DNA from: Physcomitrium patens
Lineage: Eukaryota; Streptophyta; Bryopsida; Funariales; Funariaceae
Direction: 5' to 3'
NCBI RefSeq assembly: GCF_000002425.4
Contig: NC_037265.1
Location: 7,740,767 to 7,804,766, forward strand
DNA: 64,000 nucleotides
Of this stretch, positions 24,030-37,224 are shown piece after piece. The notes below the pieces were generated by a model. That model did not search any database, was not told where the DNA came from, and saw nothing but the letters and a program-made list of their open reading frames with translations. Position numbers and translations under genes: made by a program. How positions within the stretch are numbered: the first letter of the stretch is position 1; each line of letters starts with the position of its first letter.

Positions 24030-25032
24030 TCCTTACAACAATTTTATAAGTTCAACTTTATTTTTTTGAAATGAGTCCTTAAAAACATTATCTGTGACAT
24101 CATGTATTCTAAAAATCACTCTTAGAAGAAAAGATACAAAGTTGTGATAACTTGATTGGTTAGACTAATTAAGTGTAAACAAAACTTAAAAGTCCAACTT
24201 ATTTTTCATCCTATAATCAATAAATGTAAAATATAATTTATTTTATTTTATGGCTCCCTTCAACCTTCAATGACCAAAAGGTTGATTTGCAATGCTTTAA
24301 ATAAGTTTTCTTATTATACATTGGAGCCAAAAGAATTAAATTAAAAACGTGATGTATGATATTGAAACAGTTTATATAGAGTATACAATTACTCAGAACT
24401 TGATTTAAGATTGAAATGCACAATCAAATTTGGATATCCAAACAAATGTATTGTATTAAATCATCATACAAGACCGAAATAAAAGTCTTTAACAAAACAA
24501 TTTGGCTGTTAGAAAAAATTGGTGCATTTTTTCTGTTATTTATAAAATTTAAAATTTATTCATTTCATTTTTTTTCACATCTCATTTGTTCTTCAATTTT
24601 GTTAGTCGTTTTGCATAATAATTGAATCCTTAATACACATGGAAATATTATTAATTTATATTTTTTTCTATCAAAACTATTTTAAATCATATGTGTTAAG
24701 CTTGAATGTGCTAAGTAAGGTCATAATTAAATATTGTAAAGTGTGCACTTGCTAAGCCTCTAATTTTTACAATACTTAAATTGTACTCCTCAATACTCAT
24801 AGATGTTTTTACATGAAAAAAACATTCAACGAATATTTACACACTTAGCACTTGTTGCAAAGTATCGAGGAGTAGAGTTACTCAAGTTTTCATGTGCATT
24901 ATTTATTATTATTATTTTCAAAAAAACATCATGAGAGTAAACTTTAACAAAAGTAAGAACAACATCTTCAATCTTGAGAACTTGTTTCTTGTTTCATAAT
25001 AAAATTGTAACTTCAAATATCCTATTACATTA
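24028..25032. other. AT-rich spacer, no gene seen
   Basis: AT-rich DNA. Frames of 61-69 codons at 24238-24423 and 24416-24625 are low-complexity and unconvincing. Nothing else is supportable. Confidence 0.5.
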
Positions 25033-26104
25033 ATGCATAATAAATCCACTATTATACATTGTAATAATTTTTTAGATTATTCATTCATGTCGCCCTTACA
25101 TTTCGAATACAAAATAAAGTACGTTAATACAATTACCCATTTGTATCCAGTTCTCATTCATTCACTGGTATACATTCATCAACGAAATATCGTTCATCCA
25201 ACATTCATCCCATCGACTATCTCTGTTCATCCAACGAGTTTCCTACGACGACGGTGGCTTGTGTATGTGTGTGGGGCACCGACGTCGCTCTCTCGAGGCC
25301 GAGATTTTGCCTTCTGCGCCCGCTTTTGCAAATCCGGAAATGCTGCTGATGTGCGATGGTCTTCGTAGCGCCGACTCAGTGAGCGCTTGCGATGGTGAGG
25401 ACCACGAAGTTGCAAACCATGGAGCTTTTTCGGAGATCGAAATGGGACGCAGGATCTCCTGCGCCTGCTTGCCGAAGTAGACTAGATATGGGCGAGTACG
25501 ATTCAATGCTAGCAGCAAGAGAGAGCTGTGCTGACCGGGTCTGCCGCTCCAACACGCACGAGTCCGAGAGTGAGGAAACAGTTGAAGCAGCACCCTTTCT
25601 CTTGTTCCTTTCCCGCATCGAAATTTTCGTGTTGCGTTGCGCTGCGGGAACTTCCCAGCATCCCTCGCTCTCTCTATCGCAGCTTGCATTTGTTCTAGCG
25701 AGGGGCGGTTAGCGCTCACGGCGACAAACTTCTGCATACCTGTTGTATATGGTGAGAAGAGTCGTCTCTAACCCGTTTCACATGAGATCGTGAAATGTAC
25801 CTTTGGAGCAATGTATCATTATCGGCGCGAGCAATCGTACAATGGAGAAACTAGAGCTTGAGCCATGACGAGGATTCGTGGTAGTGATCCTTCGGGGAAT
25901 GACGATTGACGTGCGGAAAGCGAAAGACAGATCCATCGATGGATCGAAGTCATCGGTTGTTGAAGAGCGTGACGCTTCTTCAACCTAACGCTGCTTCGGC
26001 GAGTGGCGTTAGGGCTTGGTTCCCACACACGGTTTTATGCTCTCCTCCCTTCCTACGTGGTGACCGCGCAGTGGCATATATCCAAATAATATACATATTA
26101 TAAG
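25033..26104. other. GC-richer island, unassigned
   Basis: A sharp change from AT-rich DNA at about 25240 to balanced, CG-containing DNA up to about 26050. The left edge (25140-25245) is marked by repeated ATTCATC and TTCATCCAAC units. Overlapping frames exist on both strands (longest 164 codons, minus strand, 25243-25737) but none has recognisable domains. It could be the promoter or first exon of an unannotated transcript, or a decayed gene fragment. Confidence 0.4.
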
Positions 26105-26332
26105 GGAACGATAAAGCAACCCACTCTATTTTTAAGCATCAATGCACCCTTGGAACCCTCCATTCCTGTTCCCAGCCGTTCTCTATTCCCAACCAGTTGA
26201 TAAGATAAGAATAGAATTGATTATCTTGCCAAGGAAAAGGACTTGGAGATAGATAATCCATAGGATGTAACAAGGTCCTTTTGATTGGCTAGGGGGTTTC
26301 CATCAAAATGGGTGCATAATTGACAAAATTTG

Positions 26333-26369
<37 letters not shown>

Positions 26370-26431
26370 TTTTTATCATAAATAATCATGTGTTGTGTAT
26401 ATGCACAAACATAAATAATTAAATAATTTGA

Positions 26432-26468
<37 letters not shown>

Positions 26469-27140
26469 CAAAAAAATATTTGTAACTTGAGAAAATAGTC
26501 ACTATGATTTAAATAAATAAATATATATATGCATTTTAAGTTATCATACAAAATTTCCTTTAAAGACCTCAAATGTTTAGCAAGTTTTTTTAAAAAATAT
26601 AGATCAAAATTCGCCTAAAATCTATTTCACTTTAAAATTTAATTTAACCAAGCCAAGATATCATTTATACTGTTTTGTTTTAATCGTTATTCTTTAAGTC
26701 TTTGATGTTAATTTATAATGGTGAACTAAAAGAATAAGAAGAATACAAAGAATGTACCCCACCTAATTTTAATGGATATTTAAATATTATTTAAACGTTA
26801 ATATTGTTTTTAATGTACCCTCAAAGTAATCATATCTATTTCTCTTTTCTTCATCTGTACGTTTCTTTTACATTCATAAAAAACCAACTTAAAATAAATG
26901 GATATAATTATTTTTTCCTATTTTTTTCTCTTTTTTTTCCATTAAGGAGTTCCTTGTTCAAGCATGATGTGTTGTTTGTTGTTGGTTGTAGTACATGATG
27001 CTAGAAAGCATTGGCAAGGTGAGATGAAATGTGAGAATACTTAGGGAAGGGAGAAGAGCACCTGTGGGCAGGGGTAGTACCATGAAGAAATGGATGTCCC
27101 TCCACACACCACTCACAACATTTGGAAGGGAAAATTGCAA

Positions 27141-27172
<32 letters not shown>

Positions 27173-27984
27173 CTAAGAGAATGAGAAAGAGAGAAATGGG
27201 GGTTGGGTAAGAATAGGGATGTATCCACTCCTCCCATTGCACACATGATGGATTCGTTCTGATGGATAGAATAACATGTTTGGGATAGCAAAAGGAGCTA
27301 CGTGGTGCCACCGGAACCCCCCTTTGGCTTACCAACAATTATGGCCTTTCTTTGCATTGAATCCACCCTACCCTCTTAGCTGTACCCCACCCCCTTCCAC
27401 CCATGATTCAAAATACCCTCAAAATAAATTAAATAAATAAATAAATCATAAAAATTGAGATATTTTGTTCTTTGCAAAGCATTGGCCAAAAGCCTATGGG
27501 AGTACAAATTGATGAACAAGAGATAAATAAATGTAAATGCAATAAGATGAGGAGGAGGAGGAGAAAGATGGGGAACATTATTTGTTACTTACTTACTTAC
27601 CCCCCCTTTCAATAAACTTGAAATGTTCCTATGAGATTGGCTGAATATTTGTTTGTTTTTTCAATGGTTGGATGTCCCATGTTTTGCCAACCTCACCATG
27701 CTTATAACAACTGTTTATGTCAACTTCACTTTGCAACATTTGACTGATCTTATTATCATTGTCACTATTTTTATTTACTTTTTTGTGGTGTGAATGAATG
27801 CTGTGGTAGATGTAAGGCAACTGAGACATGCAGAGAGAGAGAGAGAGAGAGAGAGAGCAGATTTGGGTCCCTTACTAAGCAGCAGCTTGTGTGGTAGTAG
27901 GGCCCTGATGATGATGTGGCATGCCTTGCTGGCTCCCTCTGGCATGCATAAAGAACTGTAAGCACATACCTGCATTTTGTATGG

Positions 27985-28015
<31 letters not shown>

Positions 28016-28560
28016 AAATGAGGAATCAACTAAAAGACTCACAAAAAGAGACAACTTCATCCATCCATTGTTGGCATTCATGAGAACCCCTTCATATGGA
28101 GGAGTGAGCATGGTGCCCATACACCTGCCCACCCATTTTGATTCATTCTAAAGAAAGCTATGTATGTATGTTCAAAGTACAGATCTCTCTGGATGACGAA
28201 GCTCTCAGAATATCCTCCACCAAAACAAAACTAGTACCCAATAATCCCCTGCTTTCCTGACCTTTGCTCTGGCTGCTGCTGCTAGAATACATGACACGGA
28301 GACCAAGTGCCATCGACAAAAAAATTAACGTATTAAAAAACTTATTCATATGTTTTATTTCTCCTATTGTGTGAGCACTTCATGTCTTGCAGACAGAAAA
28401 AACAAAAACACAAAAAGAAAAGCCACACTGTGAGGGTGGAAAGTCCAAGTCATACAGCAGGGTTTAGAAATAAGAAAGATTTAATAGAAGCCAAGATATT
28501 TATTACCGTTGCTTACGACTAGAGAGAGGGATATTAATAGCCCTCTAATAAGGAGTAAGA
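26105..28560. other. Microsatellite-rich intergenic DNA
   Basis: Contains three (TA)n runs, a GA run at 27832-27858 and a 28-base A run at 27985-28012. Frames crossing these runs encode only low-complexity peptides. 28194-28238 repeats a block seen at 20461-20505. No gene is recognised. Confidence 0.5.
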
Positions 28561-29254
28561 AAAACGACAGCGTGCTGTCTGAACACATCGTGAAAGGACT
28601 CCTATCACCGCGCGCTTCCACCCGGATTCGAACCGGGTGACAGCCGGTCGTCATCTTGACGTGGCGAACGAGGGAGAAGTCTTGGAGGGAATGACCGGTT
28701 GAGGGGGACGCGGCGGGAGATCATCAGCCAGGGCGGGGGAGGGAAGGAGAGGCCCTGCTTCCGCGAAAGTCCGGCTGGGCGGGGTTCTCTTGTCTTGCTC
28801 GCAGGCTCTCACTCGCCCTCAACTCACTTTATGTTTTTTTTGCTCTCTGTCGTTTCCCTCCTATCCTCCCACTGGACGACGTTTGCATCACAGTTTTTGG
28901 GCCGCCACCAAGTCTTGTGATCCCAAAAGGGCCTTTACCCGCTTGCCCCAGCGCTGCTATGCTATGCCCCAGTCAAATATCTCTCCAGCGACACAAACCT
29001 CACCCGATTTTATGCGGAATTGATTGGGAATCGCTGGTTTGAATTCGAGCTTGTGGGCGGAGGGGATAAACTTTCTCGTGCGGAAGATTCTATTCGCTTG
29101 CATGTACCGTTTGGGGTGCAGGATCCGATGGTAGCCTGATTCCGGTGATGGTCTCGAGGATTGAGTGCTGTGGTGATGAACTGGTCGCTAGGGGATGAAG
29201 TGTAGATCATGATCGACGCTGCAGATTGAAGCGAAAAGAAGTAACGATCAATTG

Positions 29255-29292
<38 letters not shown>

Positions 29293-31096
29293 GGAGCTTA
29301 AGTGAGTGTATGAGAGAGATGGAGAGTGAGAGAGAGAGCGAGAGGGAGCTTCAGTGAGTGTGTATGAGAGAGGTGGAGAGTGAGAGAGAGAGAGAGAGAG
29401 AGAGCGAAAGAGGGGTGCGTTGATTTTTGTTCTGTAGAAGGAATTTTCTGGTGAACACTTGAACGGAATTTTCCTCGCGATCCTTGTTGCGCCTGTTTCT
29501 CCATTGTGTTGGGAAAAACAGACTGATACTGTCCAGAAAGATCAAGAATAAGTGTACGGCGAGTGCCAGCTCTATTCGTGAAATTGAAAGACCCGTTTCC
29601 AGCTCTAGCTCCTATCAACAGTTCAAGATCGCCTGGCAATTGTGCTGCTCTCCTCACAGCTTGTGAAGCGGGTTGCATGCAGGAGAACGGGCTCGTTTTG
29701 CTCTCGAACCTAGCAAACCTGCTTACGTGGTACTAAGCTGAATGAGCCTGATCTTCCGTTCTTTAATCCTTCAGGGTGAAGAGAACACTTCAATCCCCTT
29801 GCTGAGAATACGAGAGTGATTGCTGGTGGTACCTAGTACTTTCGATTTGGAGCCCCTCACCTTCTTGAAGAAAGTAAGTTTGGAACGAATTCAAAAGGGT
29901 TCACAAGTTGCAATTGGGGTTTGTTTCGTTGAAGAATCGTTTCAGGACACCTCGTGCTAAAAGTAGGTTGGTGTTGAAATAGAACTGGTGTGTTTCAGAA
30001 TAAGTATCGGGCCTGGACACTGACTACCTCTCTTTCAGACTTTCAAAACCTCCGTAATTCGGTTCCCTCTGAGGTAATTCGCGGGACTAATGCATATCAC
30101 ATAATTTGCTCAAGATCCTGCCTCAAGTCATTGAAAACTCGAAGAGAAGACTTTCCTCGAAAGATTAACAACGGTGTACAATCTGGGTTGGCACATGCAC
30201 CAGCGCATCTTATGCGACCGTTGACTTTTGAGAAGGATAACTGGGAAACAATTCCCACTTCATCTGTTGACTACGCATAAGGATTGCTGCGGCACCTAAG
30301 AGGACAGGAGGCTTTTCAGAGCAAGTTTTGAGAAACTTTCAAAGTGAGTATGGAGGAGTTGAAGCAGACGAGAAGTATAAGTGCCGATTAGAATGAGTCA
30401 ACAGGAAAGAGAAGCAGCTTTAGCTTGAAGATGATATCGTAGAAAGAATTGACTCCTTGAGGAATCTATTGATCACGACTGTTTTTAGCTAGACAAATGC
30501 AGAAGCTTGTGAAACCAATGGTCACTAAGCTTTTCTATCAAGTCCCACTTGTTCTCACGCCCTGCCCTTCCATACTCTCTTATTCATCCAAACCCACCTC
30601 ATCCAACCAGACCCGGTGCTGCCAAAACCACCCAATTTAGCTCAAATTTAAGTCTTATTCTTCCTTGCGTCCGAACACGAGCGACCATCTCATGAAATAA
30701 TTGATAGGCTTCTACCTGGTCATAGTCACGATATAGTTTGTCCAAACAGTAGAATACGTCGTTGTTAGAGAAGCTTCACTAGATTCTTACCAAGTATCCT
30801 TCATTGATATTCCTGCATATAGCGGACAACCTTAAGTGCATTAAAAAAACCGAGTACAGTCCTCCGTTCCTCTAATCTGCTTCGTCCGCAAGACATACTT
30901 GGATCATAGTACCTTTGTATACATGTGCTTGCTCAAATTCACCTCATAAAGTTAGTTGCATTCGTATACTGCTTTGAGACAAATAGTCGACCAGGTGAAA
31001 GAATTCTATCTGAAGTACTTGGAGGTTCTTGACTCTACAACAACATAAAATAGACCCAGTAGAATCGTCAGGGCATTTTGTGAGTTTCAGACGGAG
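28561..31096. other. GC-richer region upstream of the NAC gene
   Basis: Balanced base composition with CG dinucleotides between about 28600 and 30500, likely to contain promoter and long 5' untranslated sequence of the NAC gene. Frames of up to 126 codons (for example 29298-29678 minus, 29990-30280 plus) show no known domain. A B-box-like GGTTCGAATCC lies on the minus strand at 28621-28637 without the rest of a tRNA. Confidence 0.4.
29257..29410. repeat. GA-rich repeat with a 52-bp tandem duplication
   Basis: Runs of GA at 29262-29286 and 29384-29404 flank two copies of a block beginning GCGAGAGGGAGCTT (29286 and 29338). GA/CT tracts close to 5' leaders are common in plant genes; a regulatory role for the NAC gene is only a guess. 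Confidence 0.85.
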
Positions 31097-34000
31097 ATGG
31101 TGATTATGTCATCACCTTCTGGAGGACCGGTCGCCCAACTCCAGCTGCCACCAGGGTTTCGGTTCCATCCGACCGATGAGGAGCTGGTTCTTCATTACCT
31201 GTGTCGGAAAGCCGAGTCTAAGGTGTTCGCGATTCCTGTTATTGCCGAAATTGACCTGTATAAGTTCGACCCTTGGGACCTTCCTGGTATGATAACCTTT
31301 ATTAACTTTATCTTTTAATTGTTACTTTCATCATGAGCATTATTAATTGCTGCATAGCCACAACAGGGAGCAGTAAATTCAACGTGTTCTCTTGTACAGT
31401 GCTATGTTCATGGATCACCTGGTCTTTCATGGATGTGAGGTGCAATTCAGCGAAGTTTTATTTTACGGCTATGAATTTAGTATCATCTCACAAATTGAAG
31501 GCAGCGCCTAAACTATCCAACATAACGATTCAGTTGTAAAATACTGAGCTTTGAGTAAAATGTCATGTTTGCTGCAGGAAAAGCAATTTTCGGAGAGAGG
31601 GAATGGTATTTCTTTAGTCCTAGAGATAGAAAGTACCCTAATGGAGCCAGGCCCAACAGAGCGGCCGCTTCAGGGTACTGGAAAGCCACAGGGACAGACA
31701 AACCAATTCATACCGCAGTAGGGGGAATCCGGAAGATTGGAGTGAAGAAGGCACTCGTGTTCTACGAAGGCCGGGCACCAAAAGGGGTGAAGACCAACTG
31801 GATTATGCATGAGTATCGGTTGGCCGAGGGAGTATGTGCATCTGTGCACGCTCACAGAAAAGGCTCCCTTCGTGTATGTGCTTTTTAATCTCAGATTCTT
31901 CCCTCACCTTTGCGGATATTGTTGTTCAACACTAAGCTCAAAGTGACCTTGAAGGAATTCTATGAGTATGTTGCACAGACTAAGAGCTCCTGTCATCTAA
32001 TCGTACTGCTAATCTTTTCCGACACATCAGTACATGGCCACAGAGGCTGGCGCCCAAGGGCAAAGAAAATACTGTAGATCATTACCATCTGATTTTAAAA
32101 TGCCTTGTTGTGAGGAGGCTGCAGCAACGGATCATATTCTAAGCACCTACACTGTTTGAATCTTGTCGGCCTTTGGACTTTGCGTCATCGGACTGCGTGT
32201 AGTCTCGGTGCCTGAGTGCATCTGCAAATAATCTTATGCGCATTTCATAAATATTCTTCAATGCATGAAAGCTGATGATTTACATTTTGTTTTGTGTACA
32301 GTTGGATGATTGGGTACTCTGCCGGATCTATAAGAAGAGTACAAATGCGCAGCGTACTGGGAAGGAGCGTGACAGCTCTTCCTGTGTTGAAGAGGTAACC
32401 TCTCATCTTGATTGCATGCCAGATCTAACTTCGTTTGAATAAATTTTGATTAAAATTGAAGTTTTCTTTTATCTTTATGGTGAAGAACACCATTTATGCA
32501 CGAATGTCAAGATTATATCAGTAACAAACGTATATGTGGAAGGAACTTATAAAATTTTAAGTATTTTATTCTTTCTTTTAAATGTACCTCATTGCATACA
32601 TAATGAGGCTTTACTGAGCAGATATCTTTCTTCTATATTTGGTACTTCTTACCCTACATTTTCTGCATTTAAGCAAATGTACTCTACCTTTTCTGAATGA
32701 GATGTCGGCTCAGAAACGCTTCATTCGTTTGTCAAGACATACAGGAACCAGACGTAGACAGTTTAAAAGTATGGATATTATTTCAGGTGTGTGCGTGTTT
32801 ATATTCGGCTGCTCCATATTTGCAATTTCAGTGACAGCACAGTCAATGTAGCTCAGCAGCCATCAAAAAAGAAGCAAGTGCTAGGTTCCAGACTTAATGT
32901 TTTGTACACATTTTAGAATTCTAGAGAAAGTGTGTGTACATGCATGTACGACATTTCAGTTACTAAAATTATCTTCTGTAATACGAAAAACAAGATTGGT
33001 CAAATACTGATATACAACTAGTACAATGGTGGCGAGGCCTGTTCAGAAATATGGCCATAACCTCATCACTGTGACATGCATGGTGCATTCACGCACCTTA
33101 CACGTGGGCCTCAAGTGGTCCCTTATCTGGAACACAAGTCATGATTTATTCTTGCCAAGCACACAGACTGTGCCTGGGGCTACTTTCCCTTAGACCGTGT
33201 AGTGGGTCGTCCTTCATCATGTCTCAATCCTGTGGTCCCGAAGTGATGGTTGAATTGTAGCGAAGAATACAACTGGGTCAAGGTCAATCGATGTGAGGAT
33301 GGGTTTGGACTGTAATAAAAATTTCTGCTAGGAATGATTATTGAGTCATTTTCACAGTGCAAGTGTGAGCGTAGACTATTTACCTATTCTTGATATTGGA
33401 ATGCTCGTTGAAATTGACAGGTGCTAGCCTCGTTGCCAGAGATCGATGACCCCAAGCTAGTACTCCCTCGCCTCGGCTCGTTCACTGGATTTCCTGAACC
33501 AGAGGACAATCATTTCATGGACAGCTTGCTCTTGGGGGAGAACAAATCTGTGGATGCAGAATCCTCGCCCGAGTTTAAAAGAAGCGTTCTGGGCCTCCAA
33601 AGAGGAATGCAACCCCAGCCAGGGACTCTAGGAAGCCACATTTTGTCGGCATTTAATTCAAAGTTTCCGTTTGGGTGGAAGATGCCCAGGCCCGTGGATG
33701 GCCCCTTCGACAGCCAGCAGTTCGACAAATTCAACCGACAGCTGCTGGAGCTAGGACCGACTTCCTCCCAGCGACCAACGACTCTGAGTCTACGACAACC
33801 CGCTCCCGACAGCGCCATGCGCCAAGTTGAGAACGTGCTCATGCCACTCCGGCCTGGCACTGGAGCGATTCCTGAGAATCGAACAATCTCCGACGAGGAG
33901 GTCCAGAGCACATCCCGGGCTTCCTCAATGGGTCAATTTTCTGGTACCAGTAACAACGAAGGTCTGGAGTCGATCTTCACCTTCAACTACGAGCAGCCGC

Positions 34001-34146
34001 GCTCGACAATCAATGCAATGCTTCCTGCACCGACCACGGGCCCCAACACTGAGCTGCGATTTTCAGGAAGTGGCATGAGCGCCAGCCAGCCTCAATACAC
34101 TCAAAGTCGCGCACCAAACTACAGTTACAACCCTTCTTCGGCGTGA
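31097..34146 (+). CDS. NAC-domain transcription factor, ATAF-like, four exons
   Basis: Coding exons are 31097-31286, 31578-31873, 32302-32394 and 33421-34146; all introns are GT-AG and phases agree, giving 434 residues. The NAC DNA-binding domain spans about residues 17-174: [14 protein letters not shown] (A), [13 protein letters not shown] (B), [15 protein letters not shown] and SGYWKATG (C), VGIKKALVFY-like [12 protein letters not shown] (D), NWIMHEYRL and [11 protein letters not shown] (E). Introns fall after DLP and before LDDW, positions typical of NAC genes. The rest (about 194-434) is a Ser/Pro/Gln-rich region, presumably transcription-activating, ending near NYSYNPSSA. The motif order and YPNG/KALVFY spelling resemble the ATAF stress/ABA-response group; the exact target role is inferred. 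The start could also be Met4. The final intron is 1 kb. Confidence 0.95.
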
Positions 34147-34980
34147 GGTTAGTTAACCCAGAGACCAGTAAAGCCCACTGGCTGCCATGACGTGCACACA
34201 TCTGTTTGTTGTTTGCATAGAGCAGATTGGAGTTAGACTTCAATTAGTGGCTAAATCGGTTCGGTATAATGGTCATGGTCAGCCTATCGAGTAATGTTAA
34301 AAGGATAAGTTTACTCAACCCTTAGATGGGTTTCAATGATCAGGAGAGTACACCCAGATCGTATAGCAACGCACACGACGATGGTCGAATATACATGCAA
34401 AGATAATGGTCTTACAAGATTTAGAGATTCTGTCAATCATTTTAAATAATTAGGTATTGTCGACAGAGAATATGAGAGAACCACTTCGTTACATGGCAAC
34501 TTTGGGATGCTTAAGCAAGATACCTGGTTTCTAAAATTGGTCGTTGGCTAATGTCTTACAAGACAAAGGCCCTAATTATACATAGCGTATACATAGTGAA
34601 GTACAGAAAAGCTTGTATAGGATTGATCTTAGATGCATCACAAGTTGCTGGAGTAGCAGATTTTAGACCAAGGGCGTCACTATAAGATCGCCCTGTTGTG
34701 CATTATTCCAAGTTGGCTGACATACAAGGGGGTCCTTTATTGAAGCAGATGAATCTTTAGCTTTGACTTTCACTGCACTAGATGCATGCATGAGACAATG
34801 TTGCATAATTCGAGACCGATCCGTGGACTGTTAAAATTTTACCCAAATCTACTTTACTTGTCAAGACAAATGAGGTATCTGGGTACCTCAAAGATGTCGA
34901 AATCGTTTCCAGGCAACACGACTGCGGGTAATTGGGGATTTTGCACCATCAAGCAGATTGTTCGGCTACAAGGATTTCAC
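34147..34980. other. NAC 3' region and spacer
   Basis: Downstream of the NAC stop; presumably 3' untranslated sequence first. On the minus strand an acceptor-like CCCGCAG at about 34926 precedes a short open stretch that might be another exon of the unknown gene to its right, but the reading phase does not give a convincing continuation. Confidence 0.4.
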
Positions 34981-35465
34981 CTGAGGTTTTGACAGAAAAT
35001 GTTCTACGCCAGCAATGCGAACATTCTCTGTTCTGGAGTGCCCATGGTCACTGACAAGGAAAGTAATCAGAGCATCAAGCTCATACACGGGATGCATCCA
35101 TCTGTGGAGGGACATTTCCTTCGAAGCCTCTTGAATCCCCCGCTCACTCCTCGAAGCAAATAAGGAGTCTGTCTTGGAAAAGCCCCTTGCAACTGCTGAT
35201 ACCATAATTCCATGCTTTTCAAGCTCCGTTATCATGTACTGTAAATCAATATCAAATCATTCAGAACTCTATCACATAACTAGCCGGATCCAACGTAAAA
35301 GGATCAGCTGCACACTGCTGTTAATGAAAGCTCAAATGACGCGAACTGGCACCCAGAATTGTAGCTTTGAAGATATATTACCTGGGTCAGCGGAGCAATG
35401 TAGAAGAGTATCAGTTGTTCGAAATATGTCCACGCCTGACCCAATGCTGGCAGTAAGTCAAGCAT
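34981..35465 (-). CDS. Unidentified protein, two exon-like blocks (partial)
   Basis: Two minus-strand open blocks join in phase across a well-formed GT-AG intron. Block 1 is 35465-35382 (28 codons, begins MLDLLPALG, ends APLTQ, donor GTAATA). Block 2 is 35238-34981 (86 codons, begins YMITELEKHG, ends FLSKPQ, acceptor TTTACAG, donor GTGAAA). The joined peptide has ordinary protein composition, with an amphipathic first part and segments such as HPVYELDALITFL and SDHGHSRTENVRIAG. I do not recognise the family. An in-frame stop lies just upstream of the Met, so 35463-35465 may be the start, or an earlier exon joins nearby. No clear last exon was found, so it may be a gene fragment or a decaying copy. 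Confidence 0.4.
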
Positions 35466-36690
35466 CTCCTTCTCTTAGGTTCAAATCCTCTTCTCCAACT
35501 GCCTGCCATAAAAGCATACTGTCAGCATCAGCAGATTACTACAGTATTTCAACTCTTCACTCAGCTGAAGAGAATCCTACAGAGAGGAAGCATAAATAGT
35601 AAAGATGAAGAATCTCTGCACTCGATTTGGAATTGAAAAGAAGTCCATTCACAACATGATCGAAAACTTGCAAAATTCCTAACAGACTCGAGGCAACCAA
35701 TTTAACATTCAACAGAAAGATGGGGTTATCAGATCCAGGACTGGACATGCCAAGCGAGATAAACACTATTCAACGAATTCATCACACTAAAGTTCCGCTA
35801 AAACCCAATAATCCCGGATTAGCTGCACTTGGTACAAAGCAATATCTATGAAGACAAGAATCCAGACACCCTCAACGATGGACATACACCCTTCTGCAGA
35901 CAAATTTAAGTCAAGAACCACGACATTGAATTTGTACACCAGATCTAGATATGTCTTTCGTCTCGAACAAGATTTGGCAAATTCAAACAAGTGAATACCC
36001 TCACATAGCCACAGGCACAACATCCAAGGCGAACAAAGATAAGACGATGTACCTCCTCCGCATTATCAAAACAATCGCCTCGATGTCCCAGGAATATCCG
36101 CTCCATTTGAGACGATTCCCCAGCGAGAACGATTCGTTACCCACGTTTAAAAAAAAAAACAGAATCGCTTTCCTCACAAACCAAACCGTGCGCAAAACTC
36201 ACCACGAGAATCTCCCTCACCCTTTGAGAGCAAAAAGACAGCTTTCCTGTTTCCCATCCGATGCGAACGTCCCAACTCTTCAAAACGAAGGAAACACTTC
36301 AGCGCGTTCAAATTTTGCCACCCAAATCTTTGGTGGTACCAACCCAGCAACGAACCTTGCCGAAAACGCGACTCTAGAATGTTTCCACAACATCTGCGAC
36401 AGACAACCCCTCGAACAAAGGCTAAAAACCCTCGTCGTCAGTTGAGGAGCAAAGCAGCTCAAATTCACGACCCAAATGAAGAGTTTTCGTAGTGCGGGAT
36501 CCTGTGTGTTGTAATGGGGGTGGTGACGCGAGAATCCCCGTTCGCGATGCAACGGCGCGAGCGATGCAAGCGAAACAAGCGTTCCCTCCGATTCCATGCA
36601 CCGTCTCGTGGCTTCCAAGGTGTCTCTCGTCGCCGACGCAGTATGATTGCAGCAAGACCAACGAACGAAGCTCCCCCCTCGTCAACTTCG
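35466..36690. other. Unassigned, possible 5' part of the minus-strand unknown gene
   Basis: Balanced composition, with overlapping frames on both strands around 36280-36730 (up to 164 codons at 35951-36445 plus, 112 at 36280-36618 minus). None shows a domain. If the minus-strand blocks at 34981-35465 are real, their promoter and upstream exons should lie here. Confidence 0.35.
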
Positions 36691-36820
36691 ACTTCGTTCG
36701 TTCGCCCCGTCTGTGTTCGTTCGTTCATCCCTTCTGCGTTCGTTCATTCATCTCTTCTTCGTTCGCTCATGCATCCCTTCTGCGTTTGTTCGTTCGTTCC
36801 TTCAGTGAACGAATATATTG
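36691..36820. repeat. Degenerate TTCGTTCAT/CATCCCTTCTGCG repeat
   Basis: Tetranucleotide-like TTCG and TTCA units with a CATCCCTTCTGCG core repeated at about 36726 and 36772. It lies exactly where GC-richer DNA (left) gives way to AT-rich DNA (right). Confidence 0.7.
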
Positions 36821-37167
36821 TAGTTTTGAAATCCTTTTTAGCTGAGGAAATGTAAACTGCGAAAAGGGGAAAATGACAAACTTTACTTGAGGGAGGAAAA
36901 GATGAAAGATATTTGACTATTTTATTTATGTTTCTGCTTCTTCTCTTTTTCCTTTTCTTTTTTTCTTTTTTTATTTCTACTACCAATAGTGTGCATACTA
37001 AGTACATTTGTTAAAACTTTGCTTGTTGAAGGAAAACCAATTGTGTGACTTCATTTAAAACCAAAGTTGAAGTGTCCTGCTAGAGATTACTTTGCTTATG
37101 AGATATTTTACACATGATTTTGGAATTAATTTATCATTTTAATTTTAAATAGCAAATAACAAAAAAC

Positions 37168-37224
<57 letters not shown>

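Noticed and set aside
25243..25737. 164-codon minus-strand open frame in a GC-richer island
   Set aside because: It overlaps frames in other phases and strands, has no recognisable domain, and runs through composition-driven Ser/Arg-rich sequence.
28621..28637. T-arm-like GGTTCGAATCC on the minus strand, as in a tRNA gene
   Set aside because: The five-base stem and seven-base loop are perfect, but the expected acceptor strand, anticodon arm and A-box are missing upstream. At most it is a tRNA fragment.
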